Assembly: GCF_009882975.1 (NCBI RefSeq)
Contig: NZ_WTUX01000070.1
Span: 1-59,715 of the forward strand
DNA: 59,715 bases
Direction: 5' to 3'
Origin: Maritimibacter harenae
GTDB taxonomy: Bacteria > Pseudomonadota > Alphaproteobacteria > Rhodobacterales > Rhodobacteraceae
Positions 7,973 to 17,600 of this stretch are shown here, one piece after another. The position numbers were made by a program, and so were the translations under genes. Position 1 is the stretch's first letter, and each line of letters begins with the position of its first letter. Below the pieces are notes generated by a model. The model had not been told where the DNA came from. It made no database searches and worked only from the letters and a program-made list of their open reading frames with translations.

Positions 7973-8911
7973 ATGGCCCGATCCCCCACGCCCAAATTCG
8001 ATGCCTCCGAGGTCATCACAAACGAAATCATCCGCATCATCGAGCGCGGCGTCCTGCCGTGGCGCAAGCCCTGGACCGCAGGCGGCAGCTCACGCCCCCT
8101 GCGCGTGGGCGGCGAACCCTACCAGGGGGTGAACAACTTCCTGCTGACGATGCGGACCGTGATGGCGGGCCACAGCTCTCCCTTCTGGATGACTCTGCCT
8201 CAGGCCAATGCGTTGGACGCAAAGGTCCGCAAGGGCGAGAAATCCTCTGTCGTCGTCTATTACGGCCAAAGCCGGAAAGACGCGGGCGGCGAGGACGACC
8301 GCAGCGATGGCGATGATCGCTCCGAGGAAGCCCGCATCTTCCGCTTCCAGAAATCCTACCGCGTGTTCAATGCCTGCCAGATCGATGGCCTGCCCGACAG
8401 CTTCTTCCCAGACCCGGAGCCCGCGCCCGAGCATCCGCCGTCCGAGCCCATCCCGCACATGCAGGCGTTTTTCGATGCCATCGACATCACGACCGTCTTC
8501 ACGGGCACGGAGGCGTACTATTTGCCCCCCGTGGACAAGGTCTACATGCCATCCATCACGCGGTTCCAGGACCCGCGCAATTTCTACGGGGTCTGGGCGC
8601 ATGAGCTGGCCCATGCCACGAAGGCCCGGCATCGACTGAACCGTGATTTCGGGTTCTCGAAGTTTGGCAACACCTCTTACGCGCGCGAGGAGATCGTCGC
8701 GGAATTGACCTCGGTGTTCCTGGGTCAGACGCTCGGCTTTACGGCGCATACGCTCGAGATGAATGCTGCCTACCTCCATAACTGGTTGCGCGTTCTTCGG
8801 TCGGACAAGGGTGCGATCTTCAAGCACGCCGCGGATGCGCAGCGCGCCTGTGATTACCTGATCGCCAGATCGGAGGCGGGCAGGGCAGGGGGCCGAGCCA
8901 AGGCCGCCTGA
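7973..8911 (+). CDS. ardC: ArdC-family antirestriction protein
   Basis: Antirestriction protein of 312 aa. ArdC proteins bind single-stranded DNA through an N-terminal domain (here about residues 10-140, with VLPWRKPW and YQGVNNFLL) and carry a zincin metallopeptidase-like C-terminal domain. The zinc motif HELAH is at residues 210-214, with a downstream Glu in REEIVAEL. It would protect incoming plasmid DNA during conjugation. The start is preceded by a near-perfect AAAGGAGG ribosome-binding site. It heads a run of co-oriented genes commonly found together on alphaproteobacterial plasmids. Confidence 0.88.
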   Translation: MARSPTPKFDASEVITNEIIRIIERGVLPWRKPWTAGGSSRPLRVGGEPYQGVNNFLLTMRTVMAGHSSPFWMTLPQANALDAKVRKGEKSSVVVYYGQSRKDAGGEDDRSDGDDRSEEARIFRFQKSYRVFNACQIDGLPDSFFPDPEPAPEHPPSEPIPHMQAFFDAIDITTVFTGTEAYYLPPVDKVYMPSITRFQDPRNFYGVWAHELAHATKARHRLNRDFGFSKFGNTSYAREEIVAELTSVFLGQTLGFTAHTLEMNAAYLHNWLRVLRSDKGAIFKHAADAQRACDYLIARSEAGRAGGRAKAA

Positions 8912-8934
8912 CCACAGGGAGAACGGAGACGCCC

Positions 8935-9144
8935 ATGTCACGTAAGGAACCCAAGACGCTGCGGGTGGCCTGCTTCAACGACGGCCGCCGCAAGATCATC
9001 ACCTTCAAGCACGGCGCCTATTGGTGGAGCCCGTCCGAGGGCGCTTATCCGCTCTCGGCGGCACTTGAGACCATCAAGCACCAAGGCGGCTGGATCGAAA
9101 CCATCCCCAACCCGAATTACAGACCCAAGCGATTGTTCGGGTAG
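8935..9144 (+). CDS. Small hypothetical protein
   Basis: A 69-aa protein starting 23 bp after ardC, rich in basic and aromatic residues (KHGAYWWSPSEGAYPLSAAL, then WIETIPNPNY). I do not recognise a family. Its place in the backbone block and its own ribosome-binding site (ACGGAG) support it as a gene. Confidence 0.6.
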   Translation: MSRKEPKTLRVACFNDGRRKIITFKHGAYWWSPSEGAYPLSAALETIKHQGGWIETIPNPNYRPKRLFG

Positions 9145-9184
9145 GGCCCCTTCTGCTTCTGTCCTGCCGCCAGGGGGAAAAAGA

Positions 9185-9198
9185 AAAAGCTGGCTTTT
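9185..9198 (+). repeat. AAAGC/GCTTT stem-loop, copy 1
   Basis: AAAAGC and GCTTTT are separated by two bases, between the previous gene and DUF3768. It is one of several similar stem-loops placed in gaps of this block (others near 14593, 18917 and 20311). It may act as a weak terminator or RNA processing site. Confidence 0.45.
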
Positions 9199-9232
9199 GG
9201 AAGGGTGTTTCAACTTCTCAAAGGAGCACCCC

Positions 9233-9622
9233 ATGTCCATGACAGGACAACCCCAGACAGACCGCCCTGATCCGAGTGTGATCGCAGCGCAGAACGACGC
9301 GTTTCGCAAGCTCGCGTGCCTCGGTGTGCCAACCGCCCAGTCTATTCAGGGCCGCATGCATGTCACCCGCTCAATTATGAATGCCGGTGACGGCTTCATG
9401 GCCGAGGCGGTGAAGGCCACGGGCATATTCGAGACCTTCGAGCCCGAGAACGATCCCGAAGGATGGCATGATTTCGGGGCGGTCGAGGTCCGCGGCGAGA
9501 CCGTGTTCTGGAAACTGGATTTGTACGAAGCGGATTCCGACTTCCGCTATGGCGCCGAGGCCCCGGACAATCCCGCCACCACCATGCGCGTGCTGACCAT
9601 CATGCTGGCGCGCGACTGGTAG
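9233..9622 (+). CDS. DUF3768 family protein
   Basis: A 129-aa protein matching my memory of DUF3768, found on many rhizobial and roseobacter plasmids but without known function. The conserved part includes IAAQNDAFRK at the start, then VTRSIMNAGDGF, and the tail with WKLDLYEADSDF and TTMRVLTIMLARDW. The ATG at 9233 follows AAAGGAG. A terminator follows the gene. Confidence 0.75.
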   Translation: MSMTGQPQTDRPDPSVIAAQNDAFRKLACLGVPTAQSIQGRMHVTRSIMNAGDGFMAEAVKATGIFETFEPENDPEGWHDFGAVEVRGETVFWKLDLYEADSDFRYGAEAPDNPATTMRVLTIMLARDW

Positions 9623-9657
9623 GGGAGGGGACACCCCTCCTGACAGCCCAGGCGATG

Positions 9658-9700
9658 AAGGCCCGCTGACCCCTCAAAGGGAGAGTGGGCCTTTTGTTGT
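9658..9700 (+). terminator. Rho-independent terminator after DUF3768
   Basis: AAGGCCC and GGGCCTT form a 7-bp stem around a 22-base loop, followed by TTGTTGT. It separates the DUF3768 gene from the long ParB-like gene. Confidence 0.55.
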
Positions 9701-9776
9701 GGTGATCCCTGAAGACGGGGATTGGCCGCGCATCTGAATGCGCGGGCCGCTCCAAACCCACCGAAAAGGAAACGCC

Positions 9777-11759
9777 ATGACCACAAGCTTCAAACCCGTC
9801 TCCGTCGCCATCGGCGATCTGGTCTCACATCCCGCCAATGTGCGCAGCAACTCGCCGGAAACCTATGATCCTGAGAACATCGCCCATCTGAAGGCAAGCA
9901 TCGCCGTTCTGGGTCTCCTGCAGCCGCTCATGGTCCAGAAGCTCGACGGCAAATATGCTGTCCTCGCCGGTGGCCGTCGGCATGCCGCGCTGAAGGAGCT
10001 GGTCGCGGACAGGGCCGCGAAAGGCTTCACGGCGAAGGCCAAGATCGACTGCCGTCTTGTGCCAGAGGATTGCGATGTCACCACGGCCCTGTCGCTCGCT
10101 GAGAACATCACCCAGGCGCCGATGAATGCCATCGACGAGTTCGAGGCTTTCGCGCGGATGATGGAGGTCGACGACCAGACGCCCGAGACGATCGCAAAGA
10201 CCTTCGGCACCACGGTGGCGGCCGTGAAAGGCCGGTTGCGCTATGGCCTAATCCACCCCGACATCCGCGCCGCGGCCCGGGCCAAGACGATCACGCTCGA
10301 CACGATGAAGGCCTTTGCGGAGCATCCGAGCCAGGAGGTGCAGCGCGAAGTCTTCGAGGCGCTCACCAAGGAAGATAGCTACCTGCAGGCCTATACGGTC
10401 CGCCAGGCGCTCAAATCCCGCGGCGTGCAGGTCAGTGACGATATCGGGGCCTTCGTGCGCGCGGACTACGAGGCGCGGGGCGGCGCTGTCGCCGCTGACC
10501 TTCTGGAAGAGCATTCCGTGCTCGAAGACGCCGCGCTGGTCGAGACCATCCTGCTCGAGAAGCTCGGTGCCGCCGCCGAAGAGGCCCGCATAAAGCTGGG
10601 CTTTGCCTGGGCCGATGCCATGGTCCGCTATGATTACGCGACCATGGCCGACTACGGCCGCGTTTATCCCGGCCCGATCGAGCCTGATGAGGCTGCGCAA
10701 AAGCGCATCGATGAGATCACCGCCGAGCTTGAGAAACTGCAGCTCGAGATGGAGGATGAGGGGCTCGAGGACGGTGCCTACAACGCGCTTTACGAGCGCG
10801 TGGACGCCTTGGAAGAGGAAGCCCGCGACCTGCAGGAGGCCTACAGCGCCGAGGACCTCGCGCGGTCTGGGGTAATCGCGTCCTGGTCGGGCGGGCAGGT
10901 GACCCTCCATGTTGGCCTCGTCCGCCCGGAAGACACCGTCAAAAAGGAGGGCGCGCGCGGCTCCTCGGCTAGCCCGACCGGGGAGGAGGCCCCAGACGCC
11001 GGCGAAATCACCTATCCGGCCTCACTGGCTGAGGACCTCAAGACCGAGCGAGCCATGGCGCTTGGGGCCGCGATGGCGCTGCATCCGGAAGCTACGCTCG
11101 ATCTGACGCTCTTCAAGCTGGTGAGCGACGTTCTGGCCAGCGGCATGAGTGTCACGCAGGCGATCAAGATCGATGCCCGCAAGGAATACCGCAGCCATGC
11201 CAAGATGGACGAGATCGACGCAACCTCGCTCGAGCAGGTGGCGGCGGCGCATGAGGCGCTGGACCTCTCCTGGCTCGATGACACCCGCGCGCCCGCCGAT
11301 CAGTTCGCGGCGTTTCGCGCGCTGGAGGCAGGCGAAAAGGCCAAGCTCGTGGCCTATGCCACGGCCAGCACCACGCAGTCCTGCTTCGCGCGGGACCGCC
11401 AGCGCGACAGCCTGATGCATGCGTTCGAGATCGAGATCATGCCCGACATCCGCTCCCACTGGACGCCGAATGCGGCGCTCTTCAACCGCTTCAAGAAGGC
11501 TTGGCTCCTGAAGATCCTCGGCGAGGATCTGGGTCTCGCCCAGGAGGCGGTGACGCTGGCCTCGTCGAGCAAGAAGGAGATCGTCGCCTTTTGTGACAAG
11601 CTCTTCGCCGAGCCCTTCGCCACGCTCACGGACGCGCAGCGCGCTGCCGTGGCCGCCTGGTGCCCGCCCATGATGCAGACAGCCGGTGTCGCCTGTGATG
11701 AGGCGGAGCCCGCGGCGGAAACCCCGGAGCCTGACGGCGACATCGCGCAAGCGGCCTGA
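9777..11759 (+). CDS. Large ParB N-terminal-domain protein (non-segregation type)
   Basis: A 660-aa protein with a ParB/Srx-type N-terminal domain: HPANVRSNSPETYD, then LQPLMV and VLAGGRRHAAL around residues 50-75, and LSLAENITQAPMNAIDEFEAF. A KorB-like HTH follows (TIAKTFGTTVAAVKGRLRYGL). The long remainder is acidic and helical, with Glu-rich stretches near residues 305-365 suggesting a coiled coil. It is about twice the length of a partition ParB, and repB already supplies that role. Proteins of this type sit beside ardC and the strawberry-notch helicase on many alphaproteobacterial plasmids; the function is unknown. The start has AAAGGAA nine bases upstream. Confidence 0.82.
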   Translation: MTTSFKPVSVAIGDLVSHPANVRSNSPETYDPENIAHLKASIAVLGLLQPLMVQKLDGKYAVLAGGRRHAALKELVADRAAKGFTAKAKIDCRLVPEDCDVTTALSLAENITQAPMNAIDEFEAFARMMEVDDQTPETIAKTFGTTVAAVKGRLRYGLIHPDIRAAARAKTITLDTMKAFAEHPSQEVQREVFEALTKEDSYLQAYTVRQALKSRGVQVSDDIGAFVRADYEARGGAVAADLLEEHSVLEDAALVETILLEKLGAAAEEARIKLGFAWADAMVRYDYATMADYGRVYPGPIEPDEAAQKRIDEITAELEKLQLEMEDEGLEDGAYNALYERVDALEEEARDLQEAYSAEDLARSGVIASWSGGQVTLHVGLVRPEDTVKKEGARGSSASPTGEEAPDAGEITYPASLAEDLKTERAMALGAAMALHPEATLDLTLFKLVSDVLASGMSVTQAIKIDARKEYRSHAKMDEIDATSLEQVAAAHEALDLSWLDDTRAPADQFAAFRALEAGEKAKLVAYATASTTQSCFARDRQRDSLMHAFEIEIMPDIRSHWTPNAALFNRFKKAWLLKILGEDLGLAQEAVTLASSSKKEIVAFCDKLFAEPFATLTDAQRAAVAAWCPPMMQTAGVACDEAEPAAETPEPDGDIAQAA

Positions 11760-11835
11760 GTCCTCACGCGACCCGCGCGTGGACCATGCCGCCCGCGCGG
11801 GTCGACCCTTCCAAACCGAACAGAAAGACATCCCC

Positions 11836-12429
11836 ATGGCTATTCTCAAGTTCTCTGCCTCCGCTGTTGCGGCGCAAATCGCACATGCGCGTGCCTGCAA
11901 GACCTTCCTGCCCAACTGGAACGGGCCCGTGGACAGGCCGGCCCTGATCCTCATCGTCGGCAATGGTGTGCATCTGCGCTCAAACGGCATCGATGGCACG
12001 ACCACCCGTATCGTTACCACCGAGCAGGCCGATCCCTCCTTCGCCTTCGCCGACGGCATGAACCCGTTTCGGGACACCGACTGGATGGCGCAGCGCCGCA
12101 TGGCGTTTCGCGATCTGACCGGCCAGTTTTACACCGACATCCTGGATGACGTGCAGGTGCTCATCGACCGGGGGCGAGGGGCCATCCGGCTCGCCACCGA
12201 TGGCCACAGCATCCGCGTCTTCGTGCGCCGGGCCTCGGACTATCTCATCGGCGGGACCTACGAAGTGCCCTCGGGCCTCGGTGGCACCTTCAGGGTCATC
12301 CTCAAGGATGCCTGCGACACCTTTGCGATCGTGCAGAACTGTGGCAATTGCGAGGATTTTGACGCCATGCAGCCCTACCGCGTGCCGCTCGATGCGCTGA
12401 TGGAAATCGATGACCGGAGGGCGGCGTAA
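11836..12429 (+). CDS. Hypothetical plasmid backbone protein
   Basis: A 197-aa soluble protein starting at an ATG 76 bp after the ParB-like gene. It has no motif I recognise. It alternates short strands and helices, with a Cys pair near the C-terminus (NCGNCEDF) that might bind a metal. It belongs to the same co-directional block. Confidence 0.6.
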   Translation: MAILKFSASAVAAQIAHARACKTFLPNWNGPVDRPALILIVGNGVHLRSNGIDGTTTRIVTTEQADPSFAFADGMNPFRDTDWMAQRRMAFRDLTGQFYTDILDDVQVLIDRGRGAIRLATDGHSIRVFVRRASDYLIGGTYEVPSGLGGTFRVILKDACDTFAIVQNCGNCEDFDAMQPYRVPLDALMEIDDRRAA

Positions 12430-12530
12430 CGCGCCCTTTCTCAAACATGCATCGCCAATACCCTGCCGGGCCGGCGGCCCTCTCGGGACATTGGCGACAA
12501 CAATTCCCCAATGAGAGAAAGGACTCTGAG

Positions 12531-13184
12531 ATGGGATGGCTGTTCTACACCGACGGCCGCGTCAAATCCTACGCGGATGAGAAAGCGGAAATTGCCCGGC
12601 TCTGCACCTTTGAGGGCGACACGCGCAAAACTGAACTGGTCAAGGCCTGCAAGGTTGGCTCCACCTGGTATGCAGCGGCTAGGGTTACCAATCGCGACGG
12701 CACCCCTGTCGAGGACGCGACCTATGTCACCGATCCTGACGGCTCGATCACTTTCGCCGCCGTATTCCTTACCCGATATGATGACGGCTGCTGGGGCTAC
12801 AAGGACATGGAGGAAAGCGCGGGACCGGTCGAATCCCGCGCGCCACTGAGCCTATTGGCCCTGCTGTCCGAGCTGAAAGACCCAGACAGCTATGCTCATG
12901 CCTGGCGCCAGCGCTGCCAGGACTGGGCTGCGATCCCGGACTACGAGGAAGGCGACAAGATCAAGCTCGCCACCCCTGTGACGCTCACCGATGGCAGTAC
13001 CTGCCAGATTGTCACCGCGACCCACTACAGGCGTGGGCGGCAAAAGCGCCGCTGCTACCGCATCGAGGAAACTGGTGGGCTCGTACGCCTGTCGAAGGCC
13101 TCGCTTGCGGGCTCGGAGCTGCTCAGCTCCACGAAAGGTGCGGCTAGCCCGGTGCTGGCGGAGTTCCTGGCGGGGCGAAATTAG
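12531..13184 (+). CDS. Hypothetical protein (possibly DUF6927)
   Basis: A 217-aa protein from the ATG at 12531, preceded by GAGAAAGGA. It opens with MGWLFYTDGR and has a compact N-terminal domain containing WYAAARVTNRDG and FLTRYDDGCWGYKDMEE, then a linker and a small basic strand-rich region. I recall such MGWLFYT proteins on alphaproteobacterial plasmids, and the DUF6927 label is only my recollection. Function is unknown. Confidence 0.6.
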   Translation: MGWLFYTDGRVKSYADEKAEIARLCTFEGDTRKTELVKACKVGSTWYAAARVTNRDGTPVEDATYVTDPDGSITFAAVFLTRYDDGCWGYKDMEESAGPVESRAPLSLLALLSELKDPDSYAHAWRQRCQDWAAIPDYEEGDKIKLATPVTLTDGSTCQIVTATHYRRGRQKRRCYRIEETGGLVRLSKASLAGSELLSSTKGAASPVLAEFLAGRN

Positions 13185-13242
13185 GTCCTGCGCCGGACGG
13201 TTCATCGACCTGCCCGGCGACAGCAGATGCTGCGGCTTGTCT

Positions 13243-13271
13243 TGACAAGGCAATGCAAATGCATTACCTAT
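13243..13271 (+). promoter_or_regulatory. Promoter and operator of the prlF-yhaV operon
   Basis: TTGACA (13243-13248) is followed after 17 bp by TACCTA. The spacer holds AATGC/GCATT arms around four bases, a likely site for autorepression by the AbrB-type antitoxin. The operon start codon is about 40 bp downstream. Confidence 0.6.
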
Positions 13272-13308
13272 CGCGGGCAGCAAAGCCCCTTTTCTTCAGG
13301 AGACTGCC

Positions 13309-13635
13309 ATGACAGCCCTCGCACAAGATGTCTCGAAACTCACGGATCGGTATCAGACGACCGTGCCGGCGGGTGTGCGCAAACAGCTCAAGCTGGGCAA
13401 GGGCGACCAGATTCGTTACTGCACCGAGCCGAGTGGCAGGGTCTATATCGAGCCCGTGCGCAGCGACGAGGAAGATCCCGTGCTCGGAGCCTTTCTCGAT
13501 TTTGTCGAGGCCGATATCAAGGCGCATCCGGACCGCATTCGGGCTTTCGATGGGGCTTTGCATGACCGTCTTGCAGCACTGGTCGGAGACGTTGATGTCG
13601 ATCTCGATGCGCCGCTATCGCTCGAGGATGAATGA
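13309..13635 (+). CDS. prlF: PrlF-type (AbrB-fold) antitoxin
   Basis: A 108-aa antitoxin with an N-terminal swapped-hairpin AbrB domain: SKLTDRYQTTVPAGVRKQLKLGKGDQIRY. The acidic C-terminal tail (DVDVDLDAPLSLEDE) would cover the toxin. Its stop overlaps the start of the next gene by four bases. PrlF neutralises the YhaV ribonuclease and represses the operon; a palindrome in the promoter spacer is a plausible binding site. Confidence 0.85.
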   Translation: MTALAQDVSKLTDRYQTTVPAGVRKQLKLGKGDQIRYCTEPSGRVYIEPVRSDEEDPVLGAFLDFVEADIKAHPDRIRAFDGALHDRLAALVGDVDVDLDAPLSLEDE

Positions 13636-14150
13636 GCGGCGATAGCGTGCCCGCCCAAGCGCCCCTTGTCGTGAATGGATGGTCGATTTATGCGCACCCA
13701 CTCTTTCTGGACCAGCTCGAAGGGCTGGTCGAGGAGGTAGAGGCGCGTAAGGCTCGCGACCCCAAGACCTGGCACAAGAAAAACCCGACGAAACGGCTGG
13801 CCGCCATCTTCAAGCTGGTCACCGAGGCCATACCTGCAGATCCGGGTGCCGCCGCCTTCCGGCAAGGCGGCACACTCGGCGATCACCGCAAGCACTGGTT
13901 CCGGGCGAAATTCTTCCAGCAGTATCGGCTGTTCTACCGGTTCAACAGCGATGCGAAGGTCATCGTGGTGGCATGGGTGAACGACGACAAGACCCTGCGC
14001 GCCTATGGCAGCAAGACGGATGCCTATGCGACGTTCAAAGGGATGCTGGAAGATGGCAACCCACCTGACAATTTCGACGCGCTCTTGAAAGAAGCTGCAG
14101 CGGCAGGCAAGCGGTTCGAGAAATCCCTTGAAGCGGTGCCCGATCGGTAA
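13632..14150 (+). CDS. yhaV: YhaV-type ribonuclease toxin
   Basis: A 172-aa RelE-superfamily toxin. Typical YhaV segments are present: VNGWSIYAHPLFLDQLEGL at the N-terminus, KKNPTKRLAAIFKL, then HWFRAKFFQQYRLFYRF and VVAWVNDDKTLRAYGSK near the end. YhaV cleaves RNA and stops translation when free of PrlF. It overlaps prlF by four bases, so it is translated with it. The sequence appears complete. Confidence 0.85.
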   Translation: MSGDSVPAQAPLVVNGWSIYAHPLFLDQLEGLVEEVEARKARDPKTWHKKNPTKRLAAIFKLVTEAIPADPGAAAFRQGGTLGDHRKHWFRAKFFQQYRLFYRFNSDAKVIVVAWVNDDKTLRAYGSKTDAYATFKGMLEDGNPPDNFDALLKEAAAAGKRFEKSLEAVPDR

Positions 14151-14176
14151 GTGGGCCAGCTTGCTATGACCCTTTG

Positions 14177-14228
14177 GCATTATCATTTACGACGCCACGC
14201 TCGAAGATGTAGCATCGGCTGATAATGC
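14177..14228. repeat. 9-bp inverted repeat after yhaV
   Basis: GCATTATCA and TGATAATGC are perfect inverted copies separated by 34 bases and lie between yhaV and the next small gene. It may be an operator for the downstream genes or a weak transcript-end structure. Confidence 0.35.
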
Positions 14229-14244
14229 GGTCGGAGAAAGCACA

Positions 14245-14409
14245 ATGAATGAGACGGAAAAGGATAGGCAGCACCTCGGTCTAGAGGAGCAATGCGCGCC
14301 TGACCTGACGGGGCACCGTTTCCCAATTGCTGTGCGCGTTGCAGACATGCCCGATGACCTCGGCAAGCTGCTGGATATCGGGCTCGAGGAGCATTTCCGT
14401 GGCCGCTGA
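14245..14409 (+). CDS. Small hypothetical protein (54 aa)
   Basis: A short frame opening MNETEKDRQHLGLEEQ and continuing TGHRFPIAVRVADMPDDLGKL, preceded by CGGAGAAAG. It overlaps the following antitoxin-like gene by 11 bases. I do not recognise it. Its composition is protein-like, and the overlap suggests coupling. Confidence 0.4.
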   Translation: MNETEKDRQHLGLEEQCAPDLTGHRFPIAVRVADMPDDLGKLLDIGLEEHFRGR

Positions 14410-14551
14410 AGCGAATTCTTATGACACGTGGTTTTGCGCGCAGGTGCAGGCCGCGCTGGAGGATGCACGCTCGGGAACATCTCAGGTTCAGGTGATGCAG
14501 GCCGCACAGGCATTGATTGATGCGAAGCGGCAGGTCGAACCCAAGTCCTGA
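14399..14551 (+). CDS. Antitoxin-like stability determinant (orphan)
   Basis: A 50-aa protein from a GTG start. The stretch SYDTWFCAQVQAALEDARSG followed by VMQAAQALIDAKRQ resembles the short antitoxins called stability determinants, which normally precede a ParE/RelE toxin. No toxin follows; the next gene is the large helicase. It may be a remnant, an antitoxin acting on toxins from elsewhere, or an unrelated small protein. Confidence 0.5.
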   Translation: MAAEANSYDTWFCAQVQAALEDARSGTSQVQVMQAAQALIDAKRQVEPKS

Positions 14552-14592
14552 CCAAGCCTTTGAGGTCGGCGCGGTCTGACTACGTCACCCTG

Positions 14593-14612
14593 AAAAGCGA
14601 AAGCGGGCTTTT
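14593..14612 (+). repeat. AAAGC/GCTTT stem-loop, copy 2
   Basis: AAAAGC and GCTTTT enclose eight bases and another T follows. The same CTGAAAAGC-AAAGCGGGCTTT pattern recurs right after the long helicase gene at 18917. Here it could terminate transcription before the helicase gene. Confidence 0.5.
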
Positions 14613-14653
14613 TGTCCTTTGGAACTCAGACCCTGATCCAAAGGAAAATCCCC

Positions 14654-17600
14654 ATGTCCAAACCCAGAACGGCCAACCCGGCTCTCGCAATCTCCGAAGC
14701 CGATCTCGCCTCTGCCCTCGCGCAAATCGGCACGGAGGTCGATGACCAGCCCCTGCGCAGTTCAGCGCTCGCGCGTATCATGCGCGAGACGTTTCATGGC
14801 AGCGATGCCGGTGGCGCCTGGGACTGGCGCATGGCCTATGACATGATGCAGGCAGCGGCTGTCCAGGTGCTGCTGCGTGGGAACGGCGCGGCAGGTGACA
14901 CCGCCGCTGCAAGGCTACTTGCCTCACGGCTCCTGACGGAAACCCGCCGGTCAGAGCAGCAGATCCGGCTACAGCAGTTTTCCACGCCGCTGCCATTCGC
15001 GGCGCTGGTTTTGCGGGCCGCGGCGATCCGCAAGGGCGAGACCGTTCTGGAGCCCTCGGCTGGCACCGGTGCCCTGGCTGCTTTCGCCGCCCGGGCCGGT
15101 GCCACGCTTTTGCTCAATGACATCGACCCCTTTCGCCAGAGCCTATTGCGCGCTGTCTTCGGTGGCGAGGTGACGAGCCATGACGGCGAGCATATCGACG
15201 ATCTGCTGCAGACGCCGGTTCTACCCGACATCGTGGTGATGAACCCGCCCTTCGCCTCTTCGGTCGACCGATCCCGCGACAAGCACATCGCCGCCAAACA
15301 TCTCATTGCGGCTGCAAAGCGTCTCGCGCATGGCGGGCGGCTGGTGGCGATCATGCCGCCGGGATTCACGCCCGAACGCGATGCCGCGCATTGGTCGCGC
15401 GCTTGCGGTCTCCTGACGCCGCGCTTGGCCCTCACGATGCCGGGACAGGTTTACCGCAAGCTCGGCACCTCTGTGGAAACCCAGCTGATGGTCTTCGACA
15501 AGGTGCAGGAGGACGGAGAGATGATCCGCGCCAGCGTCAGGGACTTGGATGAAGCCTTGGCATATGTCGACGCAGTGGCCGCAACCCGGCCCGAGGCGCG
15601 CCCCGCCCAAAGGGTGGCGTCGATGCCGCACGCGCGGCCGACCGTTCACTCTTCTGCCCCGCGCAAGACCGCCGCTGCGCCTCTCGCCGCCTCCAATCCA
15701 CGGCCCAATGCCGTCCGTCCGCTCAGCTTCACAAGCTTTCAGACCCCGCGCGACAACAGGCCCGTCTCGGACATCTATGCGCGCTACCGGCCGCAGCGCA
15801 TTGAGATCGCGGGCGCGCAGGAACATCCCACTCCGCTGGTCGAAAGCATCGCCATGGCTTCCGTGGCGCCGCCCGTGCCTTCGGACACGGCCAGTGCGGA
15901 ATTGCGCCTGCCAGCCAGGCTGATCGAGGATGGGCATCTCTCCGAGGCTCAGCTCGAGACCATCATCATGGCCCATGATGCCCATGGGCGTGACCTGCCG
16001 GGGCGGTTCACCATCGACGACGACCAGACCAAACTCACCCGTGCCGATGATGACCCGGACGCCAATGCTTATCGCCTTGGCTACTTCCTCGGTGACGGCA
16101 CGGGCTGCGGCAAGGGGCGCGAATGCGCCGGGCTCATCCTGGTGAACTGGCTCGCTGGACGCAGAAAGGCGATCTGGGTCTCCAAATCCGCCACGCTCAT
16201 CGAGGACGCGATCCGCGACTGGACCGATCTTGGCGGCTCGCCCGCCGACATCCAGCCGCTCTCCAAATGGAAACCGGATCAGCCCATCCCGATGGGCGAC
16301 GGTATCCTCTTCGTCACCTACGCCACGCTGCGGTCCGCGGGCAAATGCGGCACCACGCGACTGAGCCAGATCCTCGCCTGGATGGGCGACGACTTCGATG
16401 GCGTGCTGGCCTTTGATGAGGCCCATGCCATGCAGAACGCGGCAGGGTCCGAGCAGGGCAGGGGGGTCAAACCCTCCCAGCAGGGCCTTGCGGGCCTGCG
16501 GCTGCAACTGGCCGCACCCCGCGCCCGCGTCTTCTACATCTCGGCCACGGGTGCCACGAGCGTGCACAACCTGGCCTATGCCGCGCGTCTTGGTCTCTGG
16601 GGGCAGGGGCCGGAATACCCCTTCCCAAGCCGCGAGAGCTTCGTTTCTGCGATGGAAGCTGGCGGTGTCGCCGCCATGGAGGTGGTCGCGCGCGATCTCA
16701 AGACGCTCGGCCTCTACACGGCCCGCGCCCTCAGCTTCGATGGCGTGGAGTATGACGTGCTCGAACACGCGCTCACCCCGGCCCAGATCGAGATCTACGA
16801 CGCCTATGCGGGAGCCTTTCGCACAATCCACCACAATCTCGAAGCCGCTTTGACAGCCACCGGCGTCAACGATGCCTCGGGAGAGACCAATGCCTCGGCA
16901 GCACGCGCCTCGGCCAAGTCCCGCTTCGAGAGCACAAAGCAGCGTTTCTTCAATCATCTGCTGATGGGCATGAAGGCCCCGACCATCATCCACGCCATCG
17001 CGGACGATCTGGCGGCAGGCAAGGCTTGCGTCATCCAGGTGGTCTCGACGGGTGAGAGCCTGTTGAAGCGTCGGCTTGAGACGATGGACCCGGAGGATGA
17101 ACTCGTCGAGGGTGCCTTGACGCCACGCGACTATGTTCTCGCCTACCTCGAACAGGCTTTTCCGATCCATGCCCAAAAGCTCGTGGAGATCGACGGCAAC
17201 ATGGTGGCTGAGCCGCTTCGGGATGAAACTGGCGCGCTGGTCGTCTCGCGCGAGGCGCTCGCTCTGCGTGACGCGGCCATGATGGAGTTGATGACGCTGG
17301 CGCCGATCCCCTCGGCGCTGGATCAGATCCTCTGGGCCTTTGGCGACGAGGCCGTGGCAGAAGTCACGGGGCGGTCCATCCGACCCCTCAAGGCCGAGGA
17401 TGGTCATCTCTTCATCGAAAAGCGCGCCGCCAGCAGCAATTCATCCGAAACCCAAGCCTTCATGGACGGTGATAAGGATATCCTTATCTTCTCCGATGCG
17501 GGCGGTACGGGCCGGTCGTATCATGCGGCGCAAACGGCGAAGAACCAGAAACGGCGGCGGCACTACCTGCTGGAGCCCGGCTGGCGCGCCGATGCGGCCA

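Noticed and set aside
9777-11759. A second plasmid partition ParB
   Set aside because: It is about twice the usual length, has no ParA partner, and repA/repB already form the partition pair.
15221-17407. 728-aa open frame on the minus strand
   Set aside because: It lies opposite the strawberry-notch helicase gene, which has clear motifs. Long antisense frames are expected in GC-rich coding DNA.
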